From: Spirochaetia bacterium
Lineage (GTDB): Bacteria > Spirochaetota > Spirochaetia > Treponematales > Rectinemataceae
Direction of reading: 5' to 3'
Length of the DNA stretch: 64,000 nt
NCBI GenBank assembly: GCA_029975555.1
Contig: JARKOY010000149.1
Span: 62,001-126,000, forward strand
In this document: positions 50,478 to 58,560 of the stretch, in pieces
How positions within the stretch are numbered: position 1 is the first letter of the stretch
Layout of the letters: every line of letters starts with the position of its first letter
The notes under the pieces: generated by a model
Databases searched by the model: none
The model's input: only the letters and a program-made list of their open reading frames with translations
What the model was told of the DNA's origin: nothing
Made by a program: the position numbers and the translations under genes

Positions 50478-51185
50478 TTACTGCTGATTGCCGCTTCGCC
50501 CCGCATCCTCGGTGAGCATCTTCTTTTTCAGCTCTTCGAGCAAGACGTCCGCGGCCTGAGGAGAGGACTCGAGCTGTGCGAACTGCTTCTCGAGGCTGGC
50601 CCCGCTCGATGCCTCGTCGAGTTCCTTCATCGCCTCGGCGCTCGCTTCGATTTCATCGACCTTGCGCTCCATCCGCTCGAATGTTTCGAAGGCGCTCTTG
50701 TTGCCGGAAAGGCTCGACATGGTCTGGTTGATGCGCTGCTGGGCCTCGGCCCGCTTTGCCCTCGCGATGAGGATGTTCTTCTTGCGGTTGGCCTCTTCGA
50801 TCTTCGTCTGCAGCTGGCGCAGCGCCTCTTTCAATTTTTCGACCGACTGCTTCTGGGCCTCCCACTGTTGGGCGAGCTGGGTGGCGTATCCTTCGAATTC
50901 CTGCTTGCGCAGGAGCGCCTCCTTGGCGAGGTCGTCGCGCCCGGCGCGCACGGCGAGCATGGCCTTCTTTTCCCATTCGTCGGCCTTGGCCCTGTTCTCC
51001 ATCATGTCGCGCTCGAGTTTCTTCTCGTCGGCGATCGCCATCGCCACCGCCTTTTTGGATTCGATGAGCTGCTCGTTCATGTCGATGATCATCTGATTGA
51101 GCATCTTTTCGGGGTCTTCCGCTTTTGATATGAGGGCATTGATATTTGAAGAAATCACAGTTTTAAGGCGCTCGAACATACCCAT
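50478..51185 (-). CDS. pspA: PspA/IM30 family membrane-stress protein
   Basis: A 235-residue, mostly coiled-coil PspA relative. An N-terminal amphipathic helix (MGMFERLKTVISSNINALISK) is followed by EDPEKMLNQMIIDMNEQLIESKKAVAMAIADEKKLE and long heptad regions up to about residue 190, then a short acidic tail ending NQQ. Such proteins polymerise on damaged membranes as ESCRT-III-like scaffolds. GGAGGAAT precedes the start. It is third in a STAS / YbjN-like / PspA series on this strand, 3 nt after the YbjN-like gene. No pspBC or pspF gene is nearby. The distant AAA+ regulator at 53004 is not clearly PspF. Confidence 0.9.
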   Translation of the reverse strand: MGMFERLKTVISSNINALISKAEDPEKMLNQMIIDMNEQLIESKKAVAMAIADEKKLERDMMENRAKADEWEKKAMLAVRAGRDDLAKEALLRKQEFEGYATQLAQQWEAQKQSVEKLKEALRQLQTKIEEANRKKNILIARAKRAEAQQRINQTMSSLSGNKSAFETFERMERKVDEIEASAEAMKELDEASSGASLEKQFAQLESSPQAADVLLEELKKKMLTEDAGRSGNQQ

Positions 51186-51188
51186 GAT

Positions 51189-51584
51189 CTATTCCTCCGC
51201 TTTCTGAATATAGCCAGCGAGCTTTTTGTAGTGCTCCAGCAACGCGAACGATATCGATTCAATAGAAGCCAGAAATTCCTCTTTGTCAAGCGTGGCCTGC
51301 TCAAGCGTGTCGATGACGATGATGTCGTTGCCGCTGATCGCGTATGCGCCGTGCAAAAGGTCCGTGGCGTTGAGTTCGAGCAGCGTCCGGAAGAGCGGCT
51401 CAGCATTCTCCTTCGGAATCGGCATGACATCGGCACTGATGATGACGAGAGGATCGGAGAGGCTCACCAGCATTTTGGGGTAGCCTTTGTTCTCGTCTTC
51501 GATAAGCCAGGAGTTGCGCGATATCTCCTGATACGAAATGCCGAGATCGATGAGATATTGTTCGATTTTGGGCAATGTGGGCAT
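51189..51584 (-). CDS. YbjN-like / type III secretion chaperone-fold protein
   Basis: A 131-residue acidic protein. It starts MPTLPKIEQYLIDLGISYQEIS and contains WLIEDENKGYPKMLVSLSDPLVIISADVMPIP, ENAEPLFRTLLELNATDLLHGAYAISGNDIIVIDTL and ESISFALLEHYKKLAGYI. The pattern fits the YbjN/T3SS-chaperone-like fold, with no defined biochemical role. ATG 51584 has AGGAGGT upstream. It is 3 nt before pspA and probably works with it, as this pairing is tight and co-oriented. Confidence 0.65.
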   Translation of the reverse strand: MPTLPKIEQYLIDLGISYQEISRNSWLIEDENKGYPKMLVSLSDPLVIISADVMPIPKENAEPLFRTLLELNATDLLHGAYAISGNDIIVIDTLEQATLDKEEFLASIESISFALLEHYKKLAGYIQKAEE

Positions 51585-51630
51585 CTCCACCTCCTTATTC
51601 GCCAGGCGCATAGGACCGGCGATTGTACGC

Positions 51631-52173
51631 TCAGCCGAGCGTGATTGCTCCATCTGGAAAGGCCGTGATGACCGCCTCGCAGGTTTGGCAGCGCCCTCTG
51701 CCCGGACGCTCGATGTCGATGAGGGCATCGCATGCGGGGCAGCGGACAGACAGGGGGTATATGCCGCCGAAGACATTCTTCAGACTTCGTAATGCGCTCT
51801 GAGTGTCAGGCGCAGTCGTGAAGTATCCCTGGAGGCCGAGTCCCCTCTGCAACCGCTCGAGCCGCGGGCGCATGGCGCAGAGGATGAGATCGCCGCGCCT
51901 GTCCCTCAGCCTCTGCCTTAAGGACAGCATGAGCCCGATCCCCGCAGGGCCGATGTCTTCAATGGTGGAAAAATCCACCACGAGATAATGAACGCTCTCG
52001 GAGAGAATGGCATCGAAAGACCGGGCCACGGCCTCAAGGTTGGCGTCTGTGACCGCGCCGACAAAGCGGGCGACTGCGCAGTCGGGAAAATCGCTCGAAA
52101 TCTGGGACGAGATGAGGGCATCCGATCCGGGTTGGGGAATCTTCTGGATGCGCGAAAGCAGTCGCGACGGCAT
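51631..52173 (-). CDS. STAS-domain protein with C-terminal zinc ribbon
   Basis: A 180-residue protein. Residues 30-125 form a STAS (anti-sigma-antagonist) domain, with VARFVGAVTDANLEAVARSF, VHYLVVDFSTIEDIGPAGIGLMLSLRQRLRDRRGDLILCAM and RLQRGLGLQGYF. The usual phosphorylatable Ser after the D-x-S motif is replaced by Ile/Gly-type residues (DIGPAGI). The C-terminal 40 residues carry two CxxC pairs (RCPACDAL and RCQTCEAV) that fit a zinc ribbon. ATG 52173 has no SD but has a very good promoter 9 nt upstream. It lies before the YbjN-like and pspA genes, probably as one transcript. Confidence 0.75.
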   Translation of the reverse strand: MPSRLLSRIQKIPQPGSDALISSQISSDFPDCAVARFVGAVTDANLEAVARSFDAILSESVHYLVVDFSTIEDIGPAGIGLMLSLRQRLRDRRGDLILCAMRPRLERLQRGLGLQGYFTTAPDTQSALRSLKNVFGGIYPLSVRCPACDALIDIERPGRGRCQTCEAVITAFPDGAITLG

Positions 52174-52182
52174 ATCGTATCA

Positions 52183-52211
52183 ATAATAGGGGCTAGGGAG
52201 GAAAAAGTCAA
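52183..52211 (-). promoter_or_regulatory. Promoter of the STAS-YbjN-pspA transcript, near-leaderless
   Basis: On the reverse strand TTGACT (52211-52206), a 17-nt spacer and TATTAT (52188-52183) end 9 nt before ATG 52173. The -35 overlaps the stop codon of the upstream reductase gene. No SD is present. Confidence 0.65.
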
Positions 52212-52957
52212 ATAAGGCTCACGATGGCGCCGGACGCGATGCAAGGGTCTGCGTCGATGAGCTCAAGTCCTACGAGGGCGATCTGCTCGGGGCGAGCGAG
52301 CGAGCCTGTCGCGGTGAGCGCTGCATGGCGGACTTTGGCCTCGTCGTCGAGGTATTCGGTCTCGGTGGGGCCTGGACAGACCACGACCGCGGCCACATCG
52401 TGAGGAGCTCCCACTTCGGCGATGGATTTTGCGAGGACTCCGAGGCCTGTCTTTGCCGACGCGTATGCGGCCGTTTTCTTGTACGCCCGAATGACGTCGG
52501 TCCTGGTGCCGCCGAAAAAGAGAAATCTGCCGTACTTGCGCCCGAGCATGCCCGGCAAAAAGCGGCTCGCCAGCGCGCCGGGGAGTGCCAGGTTGGCCAG
52601 CGTGAGCCACTCCCACTCTTCGGCGGTGCACGTTTCGAGGGGTTTCTCCAGAAAGGGCCCGAAGGCGCAGACGACGATGTCGGGTTCGACTCCGATGTGA
52701 CCGAGCCTGACGTCGAGCGCACGGATAAATCCGACGGGGCCGTCGAACGTCGCATCGAATGTCTCGCAGTCCCCTAGACCCAGCCCACGCGTCCGTTCTG
52801 AAGCGTGCCTGCCGTGCACGAGAAGCCTTGCACCGCGGCGCGAAAGTTCGATGGATACGGCTCGGCCGATCCCGCCCGACCCTCCGACGATGAGGGCGAA
52901 TTTTCCTTGAAACGTCGAGGATTGCTCCTGCGGGTTTTCCATATTCGCTGTCTCCAT
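52208..52957 (-). CDS. Short-chain dehydrogenase/reductase
   Basis: A 249-residue SDR oxidoreductase. The cofactor motif is ALIVGGSGGIGRAVSIELSRRGARLLVHGR, where the Arg after the second strand suggests NADPH. VVCAFGPF occupies the NNAG position. FGGTRTD follows, and the catalytic YASAKTG gives the YxxxK pair, with CPGPTETEYLDDE after it. The substrate cannot be told. Start ATG 52957 follows GGGGAG at 9 nt. TATACT (reverse strand, 52987-52982) could be the -10. The gene lies between the AAA+ regulator and the STAS gene. Confidence 0.85.
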   Translation of the reverse strand: METANMENPQEQSSTFQGKFALIVGGSGGIGRAVSIELSRRGARLLVHGRHASERTRGLGLGDCETFDATFDGPVGFIRALDVRLGHIGVEPDIVVCAFGPFLEKPLETCTAEEWEWLTLANLALPGALASRFLPGMLGRKYGRFLFFGGTRTDVIRAYKKTAAYASAKTGLGVLAKSIAEVGAPHDVAAVVVCPGPTETEYLDDEAKVRHAALTATGSLARPEQIALVGLELIDADPCIASGAIVSLI

Positions 52958-53003
52958 GTGCCGATACTCCCCACCGATATAGTATACCACCAACGCCCTG
53001 CGC

Positions 53004-54263
53004 TTAATCCTTTCCTGGTCCGAGCCGGGATATGCCCGTCAAAAATTCAATGTCGTCCGCACTGATTTTACCCGCGATCCTCCGTGCACAGGCCCTCGCG
53101 ATGACCGACTGCAGCTCGCGGATGTTGCCAGGCCAGTCATGTGTGGACAGTTTGTCGATGGCATCGTCTTCGATGTCGTAGATGTCTTTTGAGAATTGCG
53201 TGCAGAAGTGGCGGGCGAGCAGGGGAATATCTTCTGTTCTTTCTCGGAGCGGCGGAATTTCTATGATGAAGTCCGCGATGCGGAACAAAAGGTCGTTTCT
53301 GAAGCGTTTTTCGGCCGCCAGATCGATCAGATTCAGACACGAGGCGCTCACGAGCCGAAATTGAGCCGAATGGGCCTGCGTACTGCCCAGCCTGCGATAT
53401 TCCTTGGTTTCGAGTACACGGAGCAGGCTGGGCTGGGACGCAGTCGAAAGGTTTCCGATTTCATCCAGAAAGAGTGTTCCGTTGTGCGCCTGCTCTATTG
53501 CGCCGCTCCTCGAAGGGGCGTCCGTGTACGCTCCCCGTTCGGTGCCGAACATTTCGCTCTCGAAGAGCGTCTCAGGGATGGCGGCACAGTTCAGGGCGAC
53601 GAAGGGGTTGTGCTTTCTCTTGCTCCATGAGTGCAGAGAACGTGCGGCGAGCTCTTTGCCCGTTCCCGTTTCTCCTATGATGAGGACAGGGCGCTGTTCA
53701 TCGGCGTAGGCGCGGATTTGGGAGATCATCCGGCGGAATTTCTTGCTTTTGCCTATGATCGGAGAATGCGCGTCGGCGAAAGGATACTTGAGGGCCTGCC
53801 GTGCAGGGCTTGCTACGGGCGGAGCGCTGGCACCTTTCACCAGCGAAAGGATCATTGGGGGGATTTTTTTGATTTGAGGAGGTGGGTGGATGATATGTAC
53901 GTCACAGGAGGGCAGCGCTTCTAAAGCCTCCAAGATGGATTTGCCCGGCACGTCGGACGCCGCTCCATGAATGAAGGCCTGTTCTCCGAATTTTACCATG
54001 ATGAATATGGAAAGGTGCGAACAGGTTTCTTCCTCAGACCTTGCACTCAGAATACTGCGGTAGATGCAATTGAGATGGCACGCATTGAAAGCATGGTCCT
54101 GAGATGCAAAGCCGAAGAGCGCAATTGCCGGCTTCTGGGCTTCCATTATTGCGCCCAACTCGAGCAGATTGCCCGCGATCGACACTTCGAACAGTTTGCT
54201 GAGCGCCACCGCCACCGCCCGAATCCTGCTGGAATCCTGATCGTAATAGAGCAACTTTTGCAT
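53004..54263 (-). CDS. Sigma-54-type AAA+ regulator with altered GAFTGA loop and no HTH
   Basis: A 419-residue protein. The N-terminal 170 residues are a divergent sensor or receiver-like region (MQKLLYYDQDSSRIRAVAV). The AAA+ domain (about 170-390) has SPIIGKSKKFRRMISQI, Walker A IIGETGTGKELAARSLH, the loop FGTERGAYTDA, Walker B GTLFLDEIGNLS, FRNDLLFRIADFIIEIPPLRERTEDI and the sensor region DWPGNIRELQSVI. The loop that contacts sigma-54 is GAYTDA instead of GAFTGA. The protein ends 30 residues after the AAA+ core without a Fis-type helix-turn-helix. It may act without DNA binding, or independently of sigma-54. No SD is visible before ATG 54263. Confidence 0.82.
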   Translation of the reverse strand: MQKLLYYDQDSSRIRAVAVALSKLFEVSIAGNLLELGAIMEAQKPAIALFGFASQDHAFNACHLNCIYRSILSARSEEETCSHLSIFIMVKFGEQAFIHGAASDVPGKSILEALEALPSCDVHIIHPPPQIKKIPPMILSLVKGASAPPVASPARQALKYPFADAHSPIIGKSKKFRRMISQIRAYADEQRPVLIIGETGTGKELAARSLHSWSKRKHNPFVALNCAAIPETLFESEMFGTERGAYTDAPSRSGAIEQAHNGTLFLDEIGNLSTASQPSLLRVLETKEYRRLGSTQAHSAQFRLVSASCLNLIDLAAEKRFRNDLLFRIADFIIEIPPLRERTEDIPLLARHFCTQFSKDIYDIEDDAIDKLSTHDWPGNIRELQSVIARACARRIAGKISADDIEFLTGISRLGPGKD

Positions 54264-54391
54264 TATTGGGTTTTGTTGTAACAGATTGAGGGCAAGGTTT
54301 CAAGAGCCTAAAGCGCTTTTTCTATCCGATCTTCCGGGCGCTCGTGCTCGTCTGCGGCTGCGTAGTTTCTTTCACCAGTGGTACCGCTTGT

Positions 54392-54883
54392 CTAATATAG
54401 AAATCCAAAAAGCCACAGCGGTATCTTGCGATCGTATCCATATTCCAGATTGTCCGCAGCAATGTATGCATCGGGAACGTGTCGTATCTGTTTTCGGGTC
54501 TTGTTTTTGTCGCCTACTTCGATCGTATATCGGCCATCTATCAGAAAATCCCCAGACTCGGAATACGCTACATTGTGGGAATATGAAAGCTGGTTTGCAA
54601 GGTACTTGCCGCCGCGTTTGACAAATGCATCTGCAAGCTCGGGTAAACTGTGCTCGGTAAACCACAGATTGTCCAGACTGACATAGATCACTTTACTCAG
54701 GTCGTCGCCGAATGTGGTTTTGATATGCTGAAGTAAAAGCGTTGTTTTCCCTACACCACGAGCGCCGCGCAGTACGACAAGGCGCGCATTCCATGCGATC
54801 GAGTCTGTGAGAGAACGAATGAAAGTAAGATTCGTGGCTGCAACTTTGCGTTTGAACAATTCAATAAGTCGTTCCATGCGCAA
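54392..54883 (-). pseudogene. Internally deleted AAA ATPase (DUF4143 type) remnant
   Basis: A 163-residue open frame that joins the two ends of a normally 380-400-residue ATPase. Residues 1-90 hold the AAA start with LVVLRGARGVGKTTLLLQHI (Walker A) and KVIYVSLDNLWFTEHSLPELADAFVKRGGK. From about residue 94 the text jumps to the C-terminal nuclease-like domain, YTIEVGDKNKTRKQI followed by YIAADNLEYGYDRKIPLWLFGFLY. The middle, including Walker B and the helical domain, is missing. The frame is intact across the junction near KYLANQLSY. A functional product is unlikely. Gaps 54264-54391 and 54884-55007 hold nothing recognisable. Confidence 0.7.
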
Positions 54884-55007
54884 ACTATATCATTACTATA
54901 GACTAGTTGTACATTATAATAACCAAAAGTCCTTTAAAATTGGTTATTATAGTAACCATTTGGCGCCAAACATTCACGTGGCTCCATGCGGCGCATTTCC
55001 CTCCGTG

Positions 55008-55706
55008 TCATCGCCCTGCGAACCAGCGCAGGATGGGCCCGTAATAGAAGAAGATGCCGCTCCTCGTCGTGCCCATGTGGCGGGGTATCCAGCGCTCCCC
55101 CGTGGGAATTGGATCTCCCACGAGGATCAGGTCCGGGTCGCCTTTTTGAATGGCCTGGATGAGGGCAGATTCTTCCTGCCTACGGTACAGGCCGTGCATG
55201 CTGCCCACGATGGTGAGCTCCGGATATGTCGCGCGGATATTCTTTTCTGCCTTTATGAGGGTCAGGGAGTGGCCCCCGAGCAGAAATATCGAGCCGTGTT
55301 TCTTTTCGATGGCCGAGAGGAGCAGGGTGAGCACTTTTTGAGGTCGGTAGGCTTTGGGGCCTTTTCCCTCAATCGCAAGGTCCTCGGCTTCCATGGTTTC
55401 GTACAGTGCGTCGAGCAAGAGTTGATGAATAAAGGGCACAGGCCAGAGGCGCGCCGCATGAGCGCCCTGTGTGCGCGCCTTTTCCGATAGGTTCGGCTCT
55501 TGGGACAGCACGAGATCGGCGCTGGCAATCATCGAACCGTATTCATCGCGGCTTTTAGCGTTGTGCCAACGACGTGAGTCCATGAAACAGATCTGGTGGT
55601 TCCGCTCATCGTCCCACAGATATGGCAGCGCAGCGAGCGCAAACCGGGAAGGGAAATCGATCCGCACGCCGTCGAAGACCGTACAGGGGATATTCAGGCT
55701 TTCCAT
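55008..55706 (-). CDS. WecG/TagA/CpsF-family glycosyltransferase
   Basis: A 232-residue member of the GT26 family, which transfers sugars such as N-acetylmannosaminuronate to lipid-linked intermediates. Visible motifs include FLLGGHSLTLIKAEKNIRATYPELTIVGSMHGLY, ALIQAIQKGDPDLILVGDPIPTGERWIPRH and the final GIFFYYGPILRWFAGR. The N-terminal part (FDGVRIDFPSRFALAALPYL, SADLVLSQEPNLSEKART) is less conserved. The lipid or polymer it modifies is not evident. It overlaps rsmE by 13 nt, in a ctp-rsmE-wecG-like operon. Confidence 0.82.
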   Translation of the reverse strand: MESLNIPCTVFDGVRIDFPSRFALAALPYLWDDERNHQICFMDSRRWHNAKSRDEYGSMIASADLVLSQEPNLSEKARTQGAHAARLWPVPFIHQLLLDALYETMEAEDLAIEGKGPKAYRPQKVLTLLLSAIEKKHGSIFLLGGHSLTLIKAEKNIRATYPELTIVGSMHGLYRRQEESALIQAIQKGDPDLILVGDPIPTGERWIPRHMGTTRSGIFFYYGPILRWFAGR

Positions 55707-56512
55707 ATGGCTCTCTCTATGCTGAGGGTGCGGACGACGGAGATTGCGAAGATGGCGGCGGTTTCCACCCGCAAGATTGGCCCTGCTGCGTGGTGGAGCA
55801 CGAAGCCCATCGTGGCAAAGGCCGCGCAGTCGTCTTCCGAGAGGCCTCCTTCAGGTCCTATGGCCACGACGATCCGATTTTTCTCGGTCGAAAGGAGGGC
55901 GTGGAGCGGCTTCGATGCTTCTTGCTCTGCCTCGTGAAAGAGAATGCGCACTGCACGTTCTTTGTCGAATCCCTTCGCGTTCAATTGAGCATCCAGCGTC
56001 TCAAGTCGTTCAGCGGCCACGATGTCAGTCTTGATGAGCGAGCCCGATTGCTGGAGGGCTTCGCGGATGATGCGTCGTCGCCGTTCGAGCTTTGAGGCTG
56101 CGCGGTCTGGGGGCTCCGCCCCTACGCAGTATTGAGTGATGACGGGAATAATGAGTTCGACGCCGAGCTCCACCGCCTGCCGTATGATGAGATCGAATTT
56201 CTGGCCCTTGGGCAGGGCCTGGACGAGGGCGATCTGGGGCCACTTTTCTTCGTGCAGAGCTTGGGCATCGCGGGCCATCGAATCCGACGGAGCTTGTGCA
56301 GCCAGGGAGACCTTCGCCCCGCGCGGTTCGTCCGAGAGAAGGGTACATCGGAAGCGGGTTCCCGTCTCATCCATCGCGTCGAAAGTATCTCCTGCACGCA
56401 TGCGCCGTACGCTGACGAGGTAGTGGCTCGTTCTGGCATCGAGCACGCAGGTCTCTTTGCCCCCCTGGTTACCAGGAAGCACGATTTGGCGCATCGGAGA
56501 GGCCTCGCTCAT
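55694..56512 (-). CDS. rsmE: 16S rRNA m3U1498 methyltransferase
   Basis: A 272-residue SPOUT methyltransferase of the RsmE family. The N-terminal PUA-like domain (MRQIVLPG, HYLVSVRRMRAGDTFDAMDETG) is followed by the knot domain with KWPQIALVQALPKGQKFDLIIRQAVELGVELIIPV, VAIGPEGGLSEDD and GPILRVETAAIFAISV. These are the SAM-binding loops. An ATGA overlap links it to ctp, so it is translated from the same message. The next gene starts before its stop. Confidence 0.93.
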   Translation of the reverse strand: MSEASPMRQIVLPGNQGGKETCVLDARTSHYLVSVRRMRAGDTFDAMDETGTRFRCTLLSDEPRGAKVSLAAQAPSDSMARDAQALHEEKWPQIALVQALPKGQKFDLIIRQAVELGVELIIPVITQYCVGAEPPDRAASKLERRRRIIREALQQSGSLIKTDIVAAERLETLDAQLNAKGFDKERAVRILFHEAEQEASKPLHALLSTEKNRIVVAIGPEGGLSEDDCAAFATMGFVLHHAAGPILRVETAAIFAISVVRTLSIERAIWKA

Positions 56513-57978
56513 TCGCCCGAATCGTGGACTTGCGCCAGCGTCTTGGTGCTGTTGAGCGTCTTCTCAAAATCCGGCGATGCTATGAGCTCGAGCGCCTTCT
56601 GCAGCTGGACATCGTATTCGAGGTCGTAGACCCGTGCCGGCTGGGAGCGCTCGGCCTCGTCGCGGACGAGTTTTTCAAGAATGAGCGTTGGAATTGCATA
56701 CTTCTTCGCGAGCTCGGCGGCGAAGGCTTTTCGCTGTTCGATGCTCGGCTGAGGAGTCGTCTGCAGGTAGCGCGCGATATCACCGGCGTCGTAGAGCCTC
56801 TGGACTTCTTTCAACTCTTTGTCGCTCAAGGTGGGTTCGGCAACGCTGATGTCCGGCTCGATGCCGACTTTGTCGATATTGACTCCGCTCGGCGTATAGT
56901 AGCGGGCCATCGTGAGCTTGAAGCCGACCTTGTCGAGGGGGAATATCTGCTGCACGGAGCCTTTGCCGTAGGTTTTTTCCCCGAGGAGGAGGGCGCGCCT
57001 CGTGTCTTTCATCGCGCCGGCGAATATCTCGGAGGCAGAAGCCGAGCCTTGATTGATCAGGACGATCATGTGGTCGCTCTGAGGGATGACGAGGTCAGAT
57101 TTTGCCCTGTATTCGTAATTTTCGGAGGCCGTGCGTCCCTTGGTGGAGACGATCGTACCGGAAGACAAGAAGAGGTCGCTGACATCGACGACCGACGACA
57201 GAAGCCCGCCCGGATTGGAGCGCACATCGAGCACGAATCTGTCGATCCCTTTCTTCTTCATGTCCTGCAGCACGGCCTTCATCTGAGGGGCAGTGTTGGG
57301 ATTCCACTCGATGATGCGGACGTAGCCGACGTTCCCCTGCGCGGTCGTGATCACCGCGTTTTTGATGGCAGGAATTTCAATCTTGCTGCGCGTGAAGGTC
57401 ACTTCGAACTCGTAAGTTCCGCGCCTGAACGTGAGCACCACCGTGGTTCCTGGTTCGCCTTTGATTTTCGCGGAGGCCTTGTCGGTGCTCAAGGGTGCGG
57501 TGTCCTCGCCGTCGATTTTGATGATGAGGTCTCCCGGACGGATGCCCTCCTTCCATGCGGGGGTATCCTCGATGGGCGAGACGACCTCGATGTAGCGAGG
57601 CGCATCTTCGGATGGGACCGTGGCCTGCTTGGAGATATAGAGGCCCACCCCCCCGTAGGAGCCCGTGGTGTCGGACATGAGGTCGGACATCATGTCCTCA
57701 TCCAAAAATGTTGAGTATGGATCGTTGAGCGAGTCCATCATGCCTTTGATGGCGCCCTGATAGAGTTTGGAAGGATCGGGCTCGTCGACGTAGTTCTGCA
57801 GGATGAACTGAAAAATATTCTGCAGCAGCTGGGAATACTGTTTTGCATCGGGAGTCTTGGTCTGCTGTGCATACAACTCCGGCACGGAGACGGTGACGAA
57901 TGAAAGCCCAAGGATGAGGGCAAACGCGAGCAAGGGAATCAGCCGCTTGCGCACGGCAAGGCTATCGCTGTGGTTCAT
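56509..57978 (-). CDS. ctp: C-terminal processing protease (S41)
   Basis: A 489-residue periplasmic serine protease. The signal peptide covers about residues 1-37 (RLIPLLAFALILGLSFVTVS, then ELYAQQ). The PDZ domain (about 105-190) has GGVGLYISK and PAWKEGIRPGDLIIKIDGED. The protease domain has RFVLDVRSNPGGLLSSVVDVSDLFL, with the catalytic Ser in NQGSASASEIFAGAMKD and Lys in LLGEKTYGKGSVQ. It trims C-termini of envelope proteins. AAGGAG precedes ATG 57978. It heads the operon with rsmE. Confidence 0.94.
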   Translation of the reverse strand: MNHSDSLAVRKRLIPLLAFALILGLSFVTVSVPELYAQQTKTPDAKQYSQLLQNIFQFILQNYVDEPDPSKLYQGAIKGMMDSLNDPYSTFLDEDMMSDLMSDTTGSYGGVGLYISKQATVPSEDAPRYIEVVSPIEDTPAWKEGIRPGDLIIKIDGEDTAPLSTDKASAKIKGEPGTTVVLTFRRGTYEFEVTFTRSKIEIPAIKNAVITTAQGNVGYVRIIEWNPNTAPQMKAVLQDMKKKGIDRFVLDVRSNPGGLLSSVVDVSDLFLSSGTIVSTKGRTASENYEYRAKSDLVIPQSDHMIVLINQGSASASEIFAGAMKDTRRALLLGEKTYGKGSVQQIFPLDKVGFKLTMARYYTPSGVNIDKVGIEPDISVAEPTLSDKELKEVQRLYDAGDIARYLQTTPQPSIEQRKAFAAELAKKYAIPTLILEKLVRDEAERSQPARVYDLEYDVQLQKALELIASPDFEKTLNSTKTLAQVHDSGE

Positions 57979-58047
57979 CGTGATCGACTCCTTCGGAGAT
58001 TCATTTTATATTAATGATATCCAAAATGTGGCGTTTTTGCTACTGTC

Positions 58048-58076
58048 TTGACTCTGCGGGGTTGCACCACTAGACT
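58048..58076 (+). promoter_or_regulatory. Promoter of the membrane protein-lgt-nadE operon, near-leaderless
   Basis: TTGACT (58048-58053), a 17-nt spacer and TAGACT (58071-58076) end 10 nt before ATG 58087. No SD is present. Confidence 0.6.
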
Positions 58077-58086
58077 CCAAGTCGAT

Positions 58087-58560
58087 ATGCGCCGTTCTCC
58101 GTGTTTGTTGATGGCCGGAATCGTGGCATTCTTCCGCGTCTTTGTGCTCGGCGTTGCGGCGGTCTCTGTAGGAATGACCGATTATGGTGGCGTCTCATCG
58201 GCTTTGCTCAGGATATTTCAGGTATATGATCTTTTCTTTGTCTATATTGTGATGCTTCAGTATTTCAAACCCGCGGTGCGGGAGTTTCTCAGAATGCCCT
58301 CGCTCGTGGTGGCGAGCGCGTCTTTTGTGCTCAGCGCGCTCGCCCTGTTCGCTTTTGTGCACGCGTCGAAGGCTTCTTTTCCGGCCGATTTTGTAAGGAC
58401 TGGCGGCTCGATGCTCGTGCTGCTCTTGCTGGACGTTTTGGTGGTGGGGCTCCTCGCGCTGGATGTGCTCAGGCATCAAGTTCCCCGCGAAAAAGGACAT
58501 GGAGAGCAGTCGCAGGCTCATGACACCATTGAAGATGAAACGATGCACGAGGTTCACTGA
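58087..58560 (+). CDS. Small integral membrane protein of unknown function
   Basis: A 157-residue protein with about four hydrophobic segments (CLLMAGIVAFFRVFVLGVAAVSVGM, YDLFFVYIVMLQYF, LVVASASFVLSALALFAFVH, SMLVLLLLDVLVVGLLALDVL). A hydrophilic His- and Glu-rich tail (HGEQSQAHDTIEDETMHEVH) follows. I do not recognise a family. ATG 58087 was chosen because the promoter ends 10 nt before it. An open frame from TTG 58048 would start inside the promoter. Its stop overlaps the lgt start by one base, so the two are coupled. Confidence 0.7.
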   Translation: MRRSPCLLMAGIVAFFRVFVLGVAAVSVGMTDYGGVSSALLRIFQVYDLFFVYIVMLQYFKPAVREFLRMPSLVVASASFVLSALALFAFVHASKASFPADFVRTGGSMLVLLLLDVLVVGLLALDVLRHQVPREKGHGEQSQAHDTIEDETMHEVH

